NCBI GenBank assembly: GCA_029779995.1
Contig: JAKOZM010000048.1
Location: 1 to 18,735, forward strand
Origin: Actinomycetes bacterium
GTDB lineage: Bacteria; Actinomycetota; Actinomycetes; S36-B12; UBA10799
Length of the DNA: 18,735 nt
Direction: 5' to 3'
Shown: positions 7,807-14,396 of the stretch, in pieces
Layout of the letters: every line of letters starts with the position of its first letter
How positions within the stretch are numbered: the first letter of the stretch is position 1
The notes under the pieces: generated by a model
Told to the model about the DNA's origin: nothing
What the model saw: the letters and a program-made list of their open reading frames with translations, nothing else
The model's database searches: none
Made by a program: the position numbers and the translations under genes

Positions 7807-10212
7807 CTACAGCGGAGTCGGCCGCCCGTATAGCCAGCCCTGGCCACGGTCCCAGCCTTGCTCGGCAAGAATGCGGCCTTGTTCAGCGGTCTCGATCCCT
7901 TCGGCGATCGTGCCCAACCCCAGTCCATGCGCCAACCCGATCAGTCCTGCTGCGAGCCGCTGGCACGTCGCATCCTGCGGCAGGCCAGCGGTGAAGCTGC
8001 GGTCCAATTTGAGCCCGTGGATCGGCAGGTCCCGCAGATGGGCGATCGAGGAGTAGCCGGTGCCAAAGTCATCCACCCACCAGCGCACCCCCAGCGCCGC
8101 CACGTTGCGCATGTTGGCGATGACGGTCGCGGTGGGGCGTAGAAGTGCGGTTTCGGTGACTTCCAGATGCAGGCGCGACGCATCGACGCCATGAGCGACG
8201 AGCTCTGCGTGCACGGTGTCGGCCAGGTCCGCGGTGGACAGAGTCGGGGCTGATACGTTCACGCCCACCTCCGCGCCCAGCGGGATGAGGGCCAGCGCCC
8301 GGCACAGGATGTGGCGGTCCAGCGTGACGATCAAATCGGTGGACTCGGCAACGGGGATGAATTCGGCCGGCGACACGATCTGTCCGTCGCGCTCCCAGCG
8401 CGCCAGCGCCTCGTAGCCGCTGACCGAACCGTCGCGCAGGTTGACCACCGGCTGGAACCAGGGCTGGAACTCCTCGGCCAGCAGTGCCTGCTTGATCCCG
8501 GTCCGCATGATCAGCCGTTCCCGGGCGGCCTGAGTCAGGTCGGGGTTGTGGTACTCCCAGCGGTTCCCGCCCCGCTCACGCGCGTGGTGCAGGGCCGAGG
8601 TCGCATCGCGCAGGACCTCTGAGGCTGCGGGCATCTCCGCGAGGGCGATACCTATGGAGATGGTCACGTCGATGCTGTGGCCGTCGATGGTGATGGCACT
8701 GCTCATCTCGGTCTGCATCTCGGTGGCCAGGTCGGCCAGTTCCGCGGCGTCCTCCACGTGGAGCACGAGCAGGGTGAACTCGTTGTCCCCCACCCGCGCC
8801 ACATGGTCGGGCTGCGCGGCGTAGCGCAGCAGGCGGGTGCAGATCTGGGTGAGGACCTGATCGCCAGCGGCGTACGTGAAAGCCTCATTGACGCTGCGCA
8901 GATCGTCGACGCCCACGGCCAACAAGGCCACCGAGCCGGCCGGCTCGTCACTGAGCGCATCCTCGATCTGGGCCAGCGCACCGGAGCGGTTGGGCAGGCC
9001 GGTCAGCGGGTCGTGCCCGAGTTCGTGAGCCAGCTGCTCGCGGGCGACCATCTCGCTCTGGATGTCCCGCGCGGTGTGGATGGTGACATCGGGCAGGATG
9101 CGTGACGACATTCGCATCCATCGCCAGCCGTCCACCGGACTGCCCAGTCGCACCTCGGCACTACCTTGCGCGTAGAGACCGGGCAGGTCATCGTGGTGCA
9201 CAAGTTTCGCGAACGGCGTCCCCAAGAGCGAGCTCACACTGCGACCCAGCGCTTTGCGTGCGGTGGGCGAGACCCAGTCGATAGTGCCATCACTGCGCAC
9301 GGTGATCACGACATCCGTGGTGTTCTCGGCCAGCAGCCGGAAGCGGCTCTCCGACTCTGCCATGGCCCGGGCCGCGCGGTGCCTGCCGGTCACATCGCGA
9401 AACGCGCAGCTCAGGCTGTCGCCGAGGCGCACCATCCGGATGTCGTAGAAGCGTTCCGCGGTCATCACCGCACTGGGGAACCGGTAGTCATCCCACGCCA
9501 GCGGCTGCCCCGTCTGCAGCACTGCGACGGCCTGTTGCCAGAGCTTGTCCGTGGCCATCGCCGGATGCCAGGCGAGAATCCGGCGGCCCACCAGTTGGTC
9601 GTGGCGCAGACCCAGGACCCGGCAGGCGGTGGCGTTGGCCCGCGCGAACTCCAGGTCGCACACATCACCGTTCGCGTCGCGCACGGACTCCAGCATCATG
9701 TGCGGGTCGAGCATGCTGTCCAGGATCTGCTCCAGGCGACTCTCGCTGCTCAGAGCGCGTTCACGCTCGTGCACCAGGTCGTCCACGAGCCGTAGGCCCG
9801 CTGCCAACCCGGCTGGCTTGCCCTCGGAGTCGAAGAGCGGAACCCCGCGCCCCGAGAACCAGCGATAGTCGCCGGAGGCGGTTCGTAGTCGCATCGCCAC
9901 ACCTTCGGCGTAGTGGTTCATGGGCTTTCCGCCGTACAACCGCTCCCGATTGGCCCGCACGCGGTTGCGATCCTCTGGATGCAGCAAGTCGATGAAGGCG
10001 GTGCCGACGAGCTGGTCGGGGGTCCAGCCCAGGCTCAGCTCGACCGTGGGAGCCACCCAGATGAGTGTGCGATTCGGATCGGCGATGTAGGCGACGTCGG
10101 CCACATGTTCAGCGAGTTCGCGGAAGTGCTCTGACCCCGCGGGCGCGACGAGTTCACCTCCGGTTGCCATGCTCTTCAGCCTGCCACAACCAGTGGGACG
10201 AACAGCGCTCAT
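7807..10212 (-). CDS. PAS-PAS-PAS-GGDEF-EAL cyclic di-GMP phosphodiesterase candidate
   Basis: The 801-residue cytosolic protein has three PAS-like sensor regions (about 28-145, 160-280 and 288-385), a GGDEF domain (about 395-555) and an EAL domain (about 570-801). The GGDEF signature is degenerate: GDNEF at 475-479 replaces GGDEF, although DPLTGLPNR at 401-409 is kept, so diguanylate cyclase activity is doubtful. The EAL domain keeps the expected catalytic residues: EAL at 601-603, Asn652, Glu684, DDFGTG at 714-719, Lys735, Glu771 and Gln791. It is therefore probably a c-di-GMP phosphodiesterase with the GGDEF domain as a GTP sensor. No membrane segments are seen. The ATG at 10212 is 14 nt after the P450 stop; a second in-frame ATG at 10170 is possible. 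AAGGAG sits 17 nt before the first ATG, which is too far for comfort. Confidence 0.93.
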   Translation of the reverse strand: MSAVRPTGCGRLKSMATGGELVAPAGSEHFRELAEHVADVAYIADPNRTLIWVAPTVELSLGWTPDQLVGTAFIDLLHPEDRNRVRANRERLYGGKPMNHYAEGVAMRLRTASGDYRWFSGRGVPLFDSEGKPAGLAAGLRLVDDLVHERERALSSESRLEQILDSMLDPHMMLESVRDANGDVCDLEFARANATACRVLGLRHDQLVGRRILAWHPAMATDKLWQQAVAVLQTGQPLAWDDYRFPSAVMTAERFYDIRMVRLGDSLSCAFRDVTGRHRAARAMAESESRFRLLAENTTDVVITVRSDGTIDWVSPTARKALGRSVSSLLGTPFAKLVHHDDLPGLYAQGSAEVRLGSPVDGWRWMRMSSRILPDVTIHTARDIQSEMVAREQLAHELGHDPLTGLPNRSGALAQIEDALSDEPAGSVALLAVGVDDLRSVNEAFTYAAGDQVLTQICTRLLRYAAQPDHVARVGDNEFTLLVLHVEDAAELADLATEMQTEMSSAITIDGHSIDVTISIGIALAEMPAASEVLRDATSALHHARERGGNRWEYHNPDLTQAARERLIMRTGIKQALLAEEFQPWFQPVVNLRDGSVSGYEALARWERDGQIVSPAEFIPVAESTDLIVTLDRHILCRALALIPLGAEVGVNVSAPTLSTADLADTVHAELVAHGVDASRLHLEVTETALLRPTATVIANMRNVAALGVRWWVDDFGTGYSSIAHLRDLPIHGLKLDRSFTAGLPQDATCQRLAAGLIGLAHGLGLGTIAEGIETAEQGRILAEQGWDRGQGWLYGRPTPL

Positions 10213-10226
10213 GCTTCAGAACTTGA

Positions 10227-11414
10227 TCACTCCTTGAGAGCGACATTGAGTGGCATTCCGCCCGTGGGCCGAATGGTGACCTCCGGCTTCATCGCCACCG
10301 ACCGCACGGTTGTGAAGGTGTAGCGCTGGCGCAGATGGTCGAGGATCAGCGGGCCCTCGATCAACGACATGCCGCGGCCGATACAAAGCCGCGGCCCAGC
10401 GCCGAAGGGGATGTACGCGCTGCGTGGTAGGGGGCGGCCGGGTTCGAAGGAGCCGGGATTGTCGTAGGCCCGCGGATGGCGATGTAGCCAGTACGGACTC
10501 ATGATGATCAGCGCGCCGGAGGGGATGGTCACGCCGGCGAGCTCGTCGGCGGCCAGCGCCTGCCGGGTGATCAGCCACGCCGGCGGGTAGATGCGCAGCG
10601 CCTCGTCGAAGACCTGCGCGCTGGGGGCCTCGGTGGGGTACTGGGCGAGCAGATACAGACTCCAGGTCAGCGCGCTGGCAACCGTCTCATGACCTGCGAC
10701 GAGGAACGTGACGACCTGATCGCGCAGGGTCCGCGGGTCGGCGTGGGTCTGCAGCATCCGCAACAGCGTGCCGTTCGGGGCAGGCCTCGCAGTGAGCTCC
10801 CGTACCGCGCTGTCGAGTTGCTGCTTCGCCCTGGCGAGCTGACGGTTGTTCGGGGTCGGCAGCCACAGCGGCGCCGAGAGCGGGGAGGACTTCTTGACTA
10901 CGACCTCGAGGCCTTGCAGGGTGGCTTCGGCGAGTTGCCTCGCGCTGCCGGTGAGGTCGGCGCCGAACAGCACCTCCCCGACCACCTCCAGAGTGGTGCG
11001 CAGGATGTCGGCGTCGACGTCGTGGACGCCCGCGGTCCAGTTCAAACGACGGCAGGCCGCCAGCGTGGCCCCCGTGACCCGCGAGGGCAGGTCGGAACCG
11101 AACGCGGGCTGCACAACCGGCCGCTGCCGGCGCCACAGCTCGGTGTCGGCGGTGAGCAGCCCGTAGCCGGTGAGCAGGCTCAGCCGTCGGTACTGCAGCG
11201 TGTCCTTGCCGTAGTTCTTGTGGTTACCCTGCAGGATCCGGGTGACAGCGTCGGGGTGGTTGACGAAGTAGGTGGGCGGGTCCGGGATGGGGAACTGAAC
11301 GACGTCGCCGTGGCGCAGCCACTGCTGGCCGAGGAACCCGAGGGGGTCGCGGATCATCTGCGCGGCCCCCCGCAACATGTCCGGTCCGGAGGGCCCCGGC
11401 GCAGTCAGTTCCAC
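10227..11414 (-). CDS. Cytochrome P450
   Basis: The product has all main P450 signatures. Numbered from the GTG at 11414 (395 residues), these are the C-helix LWRRQRPVVQPAF at 93-105, I-helix AGHETVA at 240-246, ExxR (EALR) at 271-274 and the haem loop FGAGPRLCIG at 337-346 with ligand Cys344. These enzymes insert oxygen into organic substrates using electrons from a reductase or ferredoxin, neither of which is encoded nearby. The I-to-K helix stretch is short: AGHET to ExxR is about 8 residues less than in P450cam. I prefer GTG 11414 because TAGGCT lies 7 nt upstream and VELTAPGPSG resembles a typical P450 N-terminus. ATG 11471 would add 19 residues. The substrate is unknown. Confidence 0.93.
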   Translation of the reverse strand: MELTAPGPSGPDMLRGAAQMIRDPLGFLGQQWLRHGDVVQFPIPDPPTYFVNHPDAVTRILQGNHKNYGKDTLQYRRLSLLTGYGLLTADTELWRRQRPVVQPAFGSDLPSRVTGATLAACRRLNWTAGVHDVDADILRTTLEVVGEVLFGADLTGSARQLAEATLQGLEVVVKKSSPLSAPLWLPTPNNRQLARAKQQLDSAVRELTARPAPNGTLLRMLQTHADPRTLRDQVVTFLVAGHETVASALTWSLYLLAQYPTEAPSAQVFDEALRIYPPAWLITRQALAADELAGVTIPSGALIIMSPYWLHRHPRAYDNPGSFEPGRPLPRSAYIPFGAGPRLCIGRGMSLIEGPLILDHLRQRYTFTTVRSVAMKPEVTIRPTGGMPLNVALKE

Positions 11415-11421
11415 GTCGTTG

Positions 11422-11427
11422 AGCCTA
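11422..11427 (-). promoter_or_regulatory. -10 element for a leaderless P450 transcript
   Basis: On the minus strand TAGGCT precedes the GTG at 11414 by 7 nt, close to the geometry seen for aroA, hisN and the CsbD-like gene. It lies inside the alternative, longer reading frame that starts at 11471, so it also bears on the choice of start codon. Confidence 0.45.
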
Positions 11428-11489
11428 GTGGCCGCCCAGAATGGCGCGGTGGGCGTGGCCGCGCCGCTCATGGCCCCCGCACGCGCTGA

Positions 11490-11521
11490 CCCGCCCGCAG
11501 CCCATGGTCCCAGCGGGCGGG
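11490..11521 (-). terminator. GC-rich hairpin after the CsbD-like gene
   Basis: CCCGCCCGC at 11490-11498 pairs perfectly with GCGGGCGGG at 11513-11521 across a 14-nt loop. The hairpin begins 19 nt beyond the CsbD-like stop codon. There is no U-tract, as is common for actinobacterial terminators, so termination is inferred from position. Confidence 0.5.
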
Positions 11522-11540
11522 CGCGGCTCGGAGCTGCTGC

Positions 11541-11804
11541 CTACTTCTTCACCTTGTCGATGAGGCCCTCGGCGCCAGACTTGGCCTTGTCGACCCAGCT
11601 GGAGGCTTGGGTGGTGCCGCTGTCCAGCATGTCCTTGGCCTTGTCGGTGGCGGTGTCCAGGTACTTCTTGGCCTGTCCGACGTAGCGGTCGATCTGACCC
11701 TCGTTCTCCAGGTCCTTGTTGCCCGTCACCGCACCAGCGGCAACCTTGGCGCGCCCCTTGATCTCGTCGGTGTTGATCTTCACTGATTCCTTGTTGATTG
11801 CCAT
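11541..11804 (-). CDS. CsbD-like stress response protein
   Basis: The 87-residue, highly charged product starts MAINKESVKINTDEIKGRAKVAAG and contains GAVTGNKDLENEGQIDRYVGQAKK, the hallmark of the CsbD family. CsbD of Bacillus is a general-stress protein, but the molecular role of the family is unknown. The C-terminal half (KYLDTATDKAKDMLDSG... to IDKVKK) is an amphipathic, lysine-rich helix. The ATG at 11804 is chosen because the family begins here and TACGCT lies exactly 6 nt upstream. The same frame is open further upstream, but that sequence does not look like the family. It is probably monocistronic, with a hairpin just downstream. Confidence 0.9.
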   Translation of the reverse strand: MAINKESVKINTDEIKGRAKVAAGAVTGNKDLENEGQIDRYVGQAKKYLDTATDKAKDMLDSGTTQASSWVDKAKSGAEGLIDKVKK

Positions 11805-11810
11805 ACTTCC

Positions 11811-11816
11811 AGCGTA
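11811..11816 (-). promoter_or_regulatory. -10 element for a leaderless CsbD-like transcript
   Basis: On the minus strand TACGCT is followed by 6 nt and then the ATG at 11804. This repeats the TANNNT-N6-start pattern of aroA and hisN. A stress sigma factor could be involved for this family, but no -35 motif is clear enough to say. Confidence 0.6.
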
Positions 11817-11949
11817 CGTCCGCCTGATCGAATCCCGGACGATCGCTCGCGTGAGATCGCTCATATCGGGCCTGGGCTGCTCTGGGGCTAGACGGGCAAG
11901 GCCGCTCAGGGCGGGAGGCCGCGCTGTCGGTGGCGGCCTCGTTTGCGGT

Positions 11950-11990
11950 TCAAAGTTCCGCATGAGGGCGCTGAGCTTGCGGAACTTTGA
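11950..11990. repeat. 13-bp inverted repeat with a related half-site downstream
   Basis: TCAAAGTTCCGCA at 11950-11962 is the perfect complement of TGCGGAACTTTGA at 11978-11990, with a 15-nt loop. A third, imperfect half-site, TGCGCAACTTTAAACC, lies at 12073-12088. The AT-rich arms stand out from the surrounding GC-rich DNA. The rest of the 376-nt gap between the CsbD-like gene and the next start (11805-12180) shows no convincing gene. The repeat could be a regulator-binding site, a hairpin in an untranscribed spacer, or a relic of a small mobile repeat. Confidence 0.7.
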
Positions 11991-12180
11991 CCCTAATCAC
12001 GCCCGATATGTGCGCTATGCACGCTTTGCTGGGATCACATCTCCGCAGATTCGCGTGCGGCAGCCACGCTCGTGCGCAACTTTAAACCGCTCGGCCAGCC
12101 AACCCTCGAACGGCGGTCGCTGGCGGGGCGCCAGAATGCGTGCTCACCCTCTTGTCAGAGGTACTCGGCATGCTGGACAC

Positions 12181-12423
12181 ATGGATGAACTGCCGAGGGC
12201 CATGATCGAGGCCAGGCTACGTCTCGACGAACAACTGGACGAGCTGCTCAGGGACGGCGACTACGAGACAGTACTCCGGATGGTCGAGGTGGTGCGCGGG
12301 GATCTGGCGTTGTTCGCTCGCCACGCCCGGCGGGCGGCGGCCACGGGAGACCCGAACCTTGAGAACGTCACGTTCCTCAGCGACCATGCTCAACGTCGAC
12401 GCCATGCGTCGGGGTGGGCTTGA
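12181..12423 (+). CDS. Possible small hypothetical protein
   Basis: An 80-residue reading frame starts MDELPRAMIEARLRLDEQLDELL and is rich in Leu, Glu, Asp and Arg, consistent with a helical, possibly coiled-coil protein. I recognise no family. Third codon positions are mostly G or C, as in neighbouring genes. No Shine-Dalgarno sequence precedes the ATG. CATGCT lies 6 nt upstream and could be a weak version of the leaderless -10 pattern. The frame is open well upstream of this ATG, so a longer form cannot be ruled out. It ends 38 nt before the initiator tRNA gene. Confidence 0.45.
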   Translation: MDELPRAMIEARLRLDEQLDELLRDGDYETVLRMVEVVRGDLALFARHARRAAATGDPNLENVTFLSDHAQRRRHASGWA

Positions 12424-12444
12424 TTCGTCGCCATGGACATGTCG

Positions 12445-12450
12445 TATAGT
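12445..12450 (+). promoter_or_regulatory. -10 box of the tRNA-Met promoter
   Basis: TATAGT lies 11 nt before the first base of the mature tRNA, a suitable distance for a short 5' leader. A possible -35 box, TTGATT at 12420-12425, overlaps the stop of the small upstream frame. Its 19-nt spacing is long, so only the -10 is confident. Confidence 0.65.
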
Positions 12451-12461
12451 TGAATTACCGA

Positions 12462-12535
12462 CGCGGGGTGGAGCAGTTCGGTAGCTCGCTGGGCTCATAA
12501 CCCAGAGGTCGCAGGTTCAAATCCTGCCCCCGCCA
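12462..12535 (+). tRNA. Initiator tRNA-Met (CAT anticodon)
   Basis: The 74-nt sequence folds as a complete cloverleaf: acceptor CGCGGGG with CCCCGC, a D arm with GAGCAGTTCGGTAGCTC, anticodon stem-loop CTGGGCTCATAACCCAG and T arm GCAGGTTCAAATCCTGC. Two initiator hallmarks are present: three consecutive G-C pairs in the anticodon stem, and an unpaired position 1-72 (here C and C). The discriminator base is A, and the following CTA shows that the CCA end is not encoded and must be added after transcription. A strong intrinsic terminator begins 8 nt later. tRNA genes often mark integration sites, which matters here because a recombinase region begins just downstream. Confidence 0.96.
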
Positions 12536-12542
12536 CTATTTG

Positions 12543-12587
12543 ACACTCCCGGTCCTGGGGATCTCCCCGGACCGGGAGTGTTTTTTT
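12543..12587 (+). terminator. Strong intrinsic terminator of the tRNA-Met gene
   Basis: ACACTCCCGGTCC at 12543-12555 pairs perfectly with its complement at 12569-12581. An inner GGGG/CCCC pairing (12557-12560 with 12565-12568) continues the stem, and a run of seven T (12581-12587) follows. This is the most canonical rho-independent terminator in the window. Confidence 0.93.
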
Positions 12588-12969
12588 CTGCCCGTTTCGG
12601 GCGTCGCCGACGGTTCGTCCGCCGCGCCAGCAGCTCGGATTCGGGCGATTTCCCCCATGTTTCCCGGCGATTCGGCACCCGGCGGCATGCCCGGGCCGCG
12701 GGGTGACGCTCGCGGCAACCAGGCGCTGGTCGGGTGCCCCAGATTGCGGCTGGTGCCGGATACCGCAGTAATTGAACCCGCCGCCTCAAAGGGGTGGGGG
12801 CTCAGGTCGATTCCGGCGGTGCCTGGGTGCCCGCGGGCCCGATCGGTCGGCGTATTGCCGGAGATTCCACCCGCCCCCATGGGATCGGCGCTGTCGATTG
12901 CCGTCCATCCGAGATCCTGCTGTGGCGTCGGTGGTGTCACGCACCGAGATCACGCGACAGGCTGCGCAG
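12588..12969. other. Gene-free stretch after the tRNA terminator
   Basis: No reading frame here has a recognisable product, a Shine-Dalgarno sequence or a leaderless promoter. Frames that stay open on either strand encode low-complexity Pro/Arg/Gly sequence, as expected from GC-rich non-coding DNA. Two marginal copies of the repeat core found further right may be present at 12841-12847 (GATCGGT) and 12883-12889 (GATCGGC). Otherwise nothing is seen. Confidence 0.6.
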
Positions 12970-13559
12970 GGTCAACCTCTCGATATCGGCACCCCTGGCC
13001 GGTGACCGCCGCTGAGGCGTTGGACGGCTTGGCTGCCGAATCGCTGCGGCCGTCGTTGGCGACCGGAGGCCTGACCTCCAGCAATCGGCGCACCCGGCCG
13101 CTCGCGTCTGGCCGCCAGAGTCGACATGACCGAACCCTTGCCTATCGGCGTGCTCGCCCGTTCGCTGTCATTACCGGGCGCGGCGTCCTGACCGTGTCCC
13201 AACCCCTGCCAATCGGTCTGAAAAGCCTGTCGCCCTCACACCAGAGTGGCCCCCTCACATCTGCCAAGTCCGTCCCGGCGACAGGCAAATACCTCTCTAT
13301 CGGCGTCCCCGCCTTGTCGCCGTCGGACCGACGACGCCCAATGGTGACCACCTTGCACCCGAACCGGTGGCTATCGGCCTGCTCACCCGCTGGCCGTCAC
13401 GGGCGATCGTCCGCCTGCGGTCAAGCCTCTGGCTATCGGCAATGCCGACCGTTCACTGATCTGCTCCTGCAACCGGCGATGGGCAAACCCATCTCTATCG
13501 GCGTCTCCGCCCGGTCAGCACCAGGACCCGCGTCAAACAGTCACCGATCGGCGTGCTCC
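12970..13559 (-). repeat. Degenerate structured repeats, nine copies with the core on the minus strand
   Basis: The core GCCGATA, read on the minus strand, recurs with small changes at 12984, 13083, 13143, 13211, 13298, 13372, 13434, 13496 and 13546 (plus-strand start of each 7-mer). Spacing is irregular, 50 to 99 bp. Similarity extends on both sides; an approximate minus-strand consensus is GCCGATAGCCAGAGGTTTG preceded by a GCGAACGGGCGAGCAC-like block. Many copies are bracketed by complementary arms of differing sequence. The best are the copy at 13143 (ATGACCGAAC at 13126-13135 with GTTCG, CT bulge, GTCAT to 13171) and the copy at 13298 (GGCGACAGGC at 13277-13286 with GCC, T bulge, TGTCGCC to 13321). 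The cores fall in all three reading frames, so the array is unlikely to code for protein. Confidence 0.8.
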
Positions 13560-13673
13560 CCATCTCGCCACCATCGCCTCCTCGCAACCTGTCGCGCTCG
13601 CATCCCGCGCTGCCGCGGACCGGCGATCACCTCGGGCCACCGCCGCCAGACACCGCGAGAAACCCCCCCGTCA

Positions 13674-13969
13674 GTGAGCGGCGCCGGCCGCCGATAGCCG
13701 AACAGCTCACCCCCGAGACCAGCAGAGGACGGACTCATGACCCACCGCAACGAGACGCATCCGACAGCCCAACCGCGAGCCCACGGCCACGCCGATAGCG
13801 AGCCCCACGGACACACGGACCCGAACTCCACCACCGAAATGCGAGCGGTGACCGCCGCCGATAGCCGAGGTCCACACCGCGTTCAGCCCGAAAGGAACAC
13901 GCCGATGGTCCCTCCCCGCAAACCCCACGTTCGGCGAACGGTCACCGCCGCCGATAGCCCAGCTCGACC
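13674..13969 (+). repeat. Same repeat family in opposite orientation, five copies before the recombinase operon
   Basis: GCCGATA cores on the plus strand lie at 13690, 13791, 13857, 13901 (GCCGATG) and 13950. The copy at 13690 is flanked by GTGAGC (13674-13679) and GCTCAC (13705-13710). That at 13857 is flanked by GCGGTG (13845-13850) and CACCGC (13875-13880), and that at 13950 by GGTC (13940-13943) and GACC (13966-13969). These copies occupy the leader region of the HTH/recombinase operon. They may therefore be binding sites for its products, an inference from position only. The gap 13560-13673 holds no core and no gene. Confidence 0.75.
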
Positions 13970-13994
13970 TATCCGTCTGATGAAAGGAACCGCG

Positions 13995-14396
13995 ATGACC
14001 GCCTCCTTGACCTCCCTGCCCCCGATGCTCACCGCTGACGGGCTGTTCGTCCCCGACGTGCTGCTGACGTTGCGGCAGGCCTCGAACCTGTGTGGCTGCA
14101 CCATGCAGACGCTGCGCCGTCGGCTGTGGACCGGCCGCCTGCCCAACGCCCGCAAGGATGCCCGCTCGGGCACGGAGCAATGGGTGTTCCCGTTGGCCGA
14201 CCTGGTGCACGCCGGCCTGTTACCCGCCGACCAGGTCGCAGCCCCCGGCGCCACCGCGGACCTGACCGCCCACCAGCAGGGGCACCTGCAGCACCTCATC
14301 GACGAGAACCGGCGGTTGGCCGCGACGGTGCGGGAACTGCGTCGGGACATCGCGTTCCTGCGCACACTGCTGGCCGGGCATGGGGACGTGGCATGA
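13995..14396 (+). CDS. Excisionase-like HTH protein with C-terminal coiled coil
   Basis: The 133-residue product has a helix-turn-helix domain of the excisionase/MerR type at about 25-78 (LTLRQASNLCGCTMQTLRRRLWTG...WVFPLADLVHAGLL). An Arg/Leu-rich probable coiled coil follows at about 98-126. The HTH is visibly related to residues 93-145 of the recombinase encoded next. Small HTH proteins beside tyrosine recombinases often act as recombination directionality factors, or control operon expression. Which applies here is inference. The ATG at 13995 has AAAGGA 7 nt upstream. In-frame ATGs at 13905 (also with AAAGGA), 13839 and 13737 could give longer forms up to 219 residues, but the added sequence lies within the repeat family. 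The stop overlaps the recombinase start by 4 nt. Confidence 0.78.
   Translation: MTASLTSLPPMLTADGLFVPDVLLTLRQASNLCGCTMQTLRRRLWTGRLPNARKDARSGTEQWVFPLADLVHAGLLPADQVAAPGATADLTAHQQGHLQHLIDENRRLAATVRELRRDIAFLRTLLAGHGDVA

Noticed and set aside
12540..13697. A 385-codon open frame across the repeat array
   Set aside because: It starts inside the tRNA terminator and encodes low-complexity Arg/Ser/Pro sequence. The repeat cores it crosses fall in all three frames, and there is no ribosome-binding signal.
12970..13969. CRISPR array
   Set aside because: Repeats are degenerate, spacing varies from 44 to 144 bp, orientation flips, and no cas genes are present.
12970..13969. Integron cassette array with attC sites
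   Set aside because: No cassette genes lie between copies, the attC core consensus is not found in the arms, and the recombinase does not look like an integron integrase.
13737..13994. N-terminal extension of the HTH protein from ATG 13737 as the main start
   Set aside because: The added sequence is made of the repeat family, which is non-coding just upstream, and the ATG at 13995 has the better-placed Shine-Dalgarno. Kept only as an alternative.
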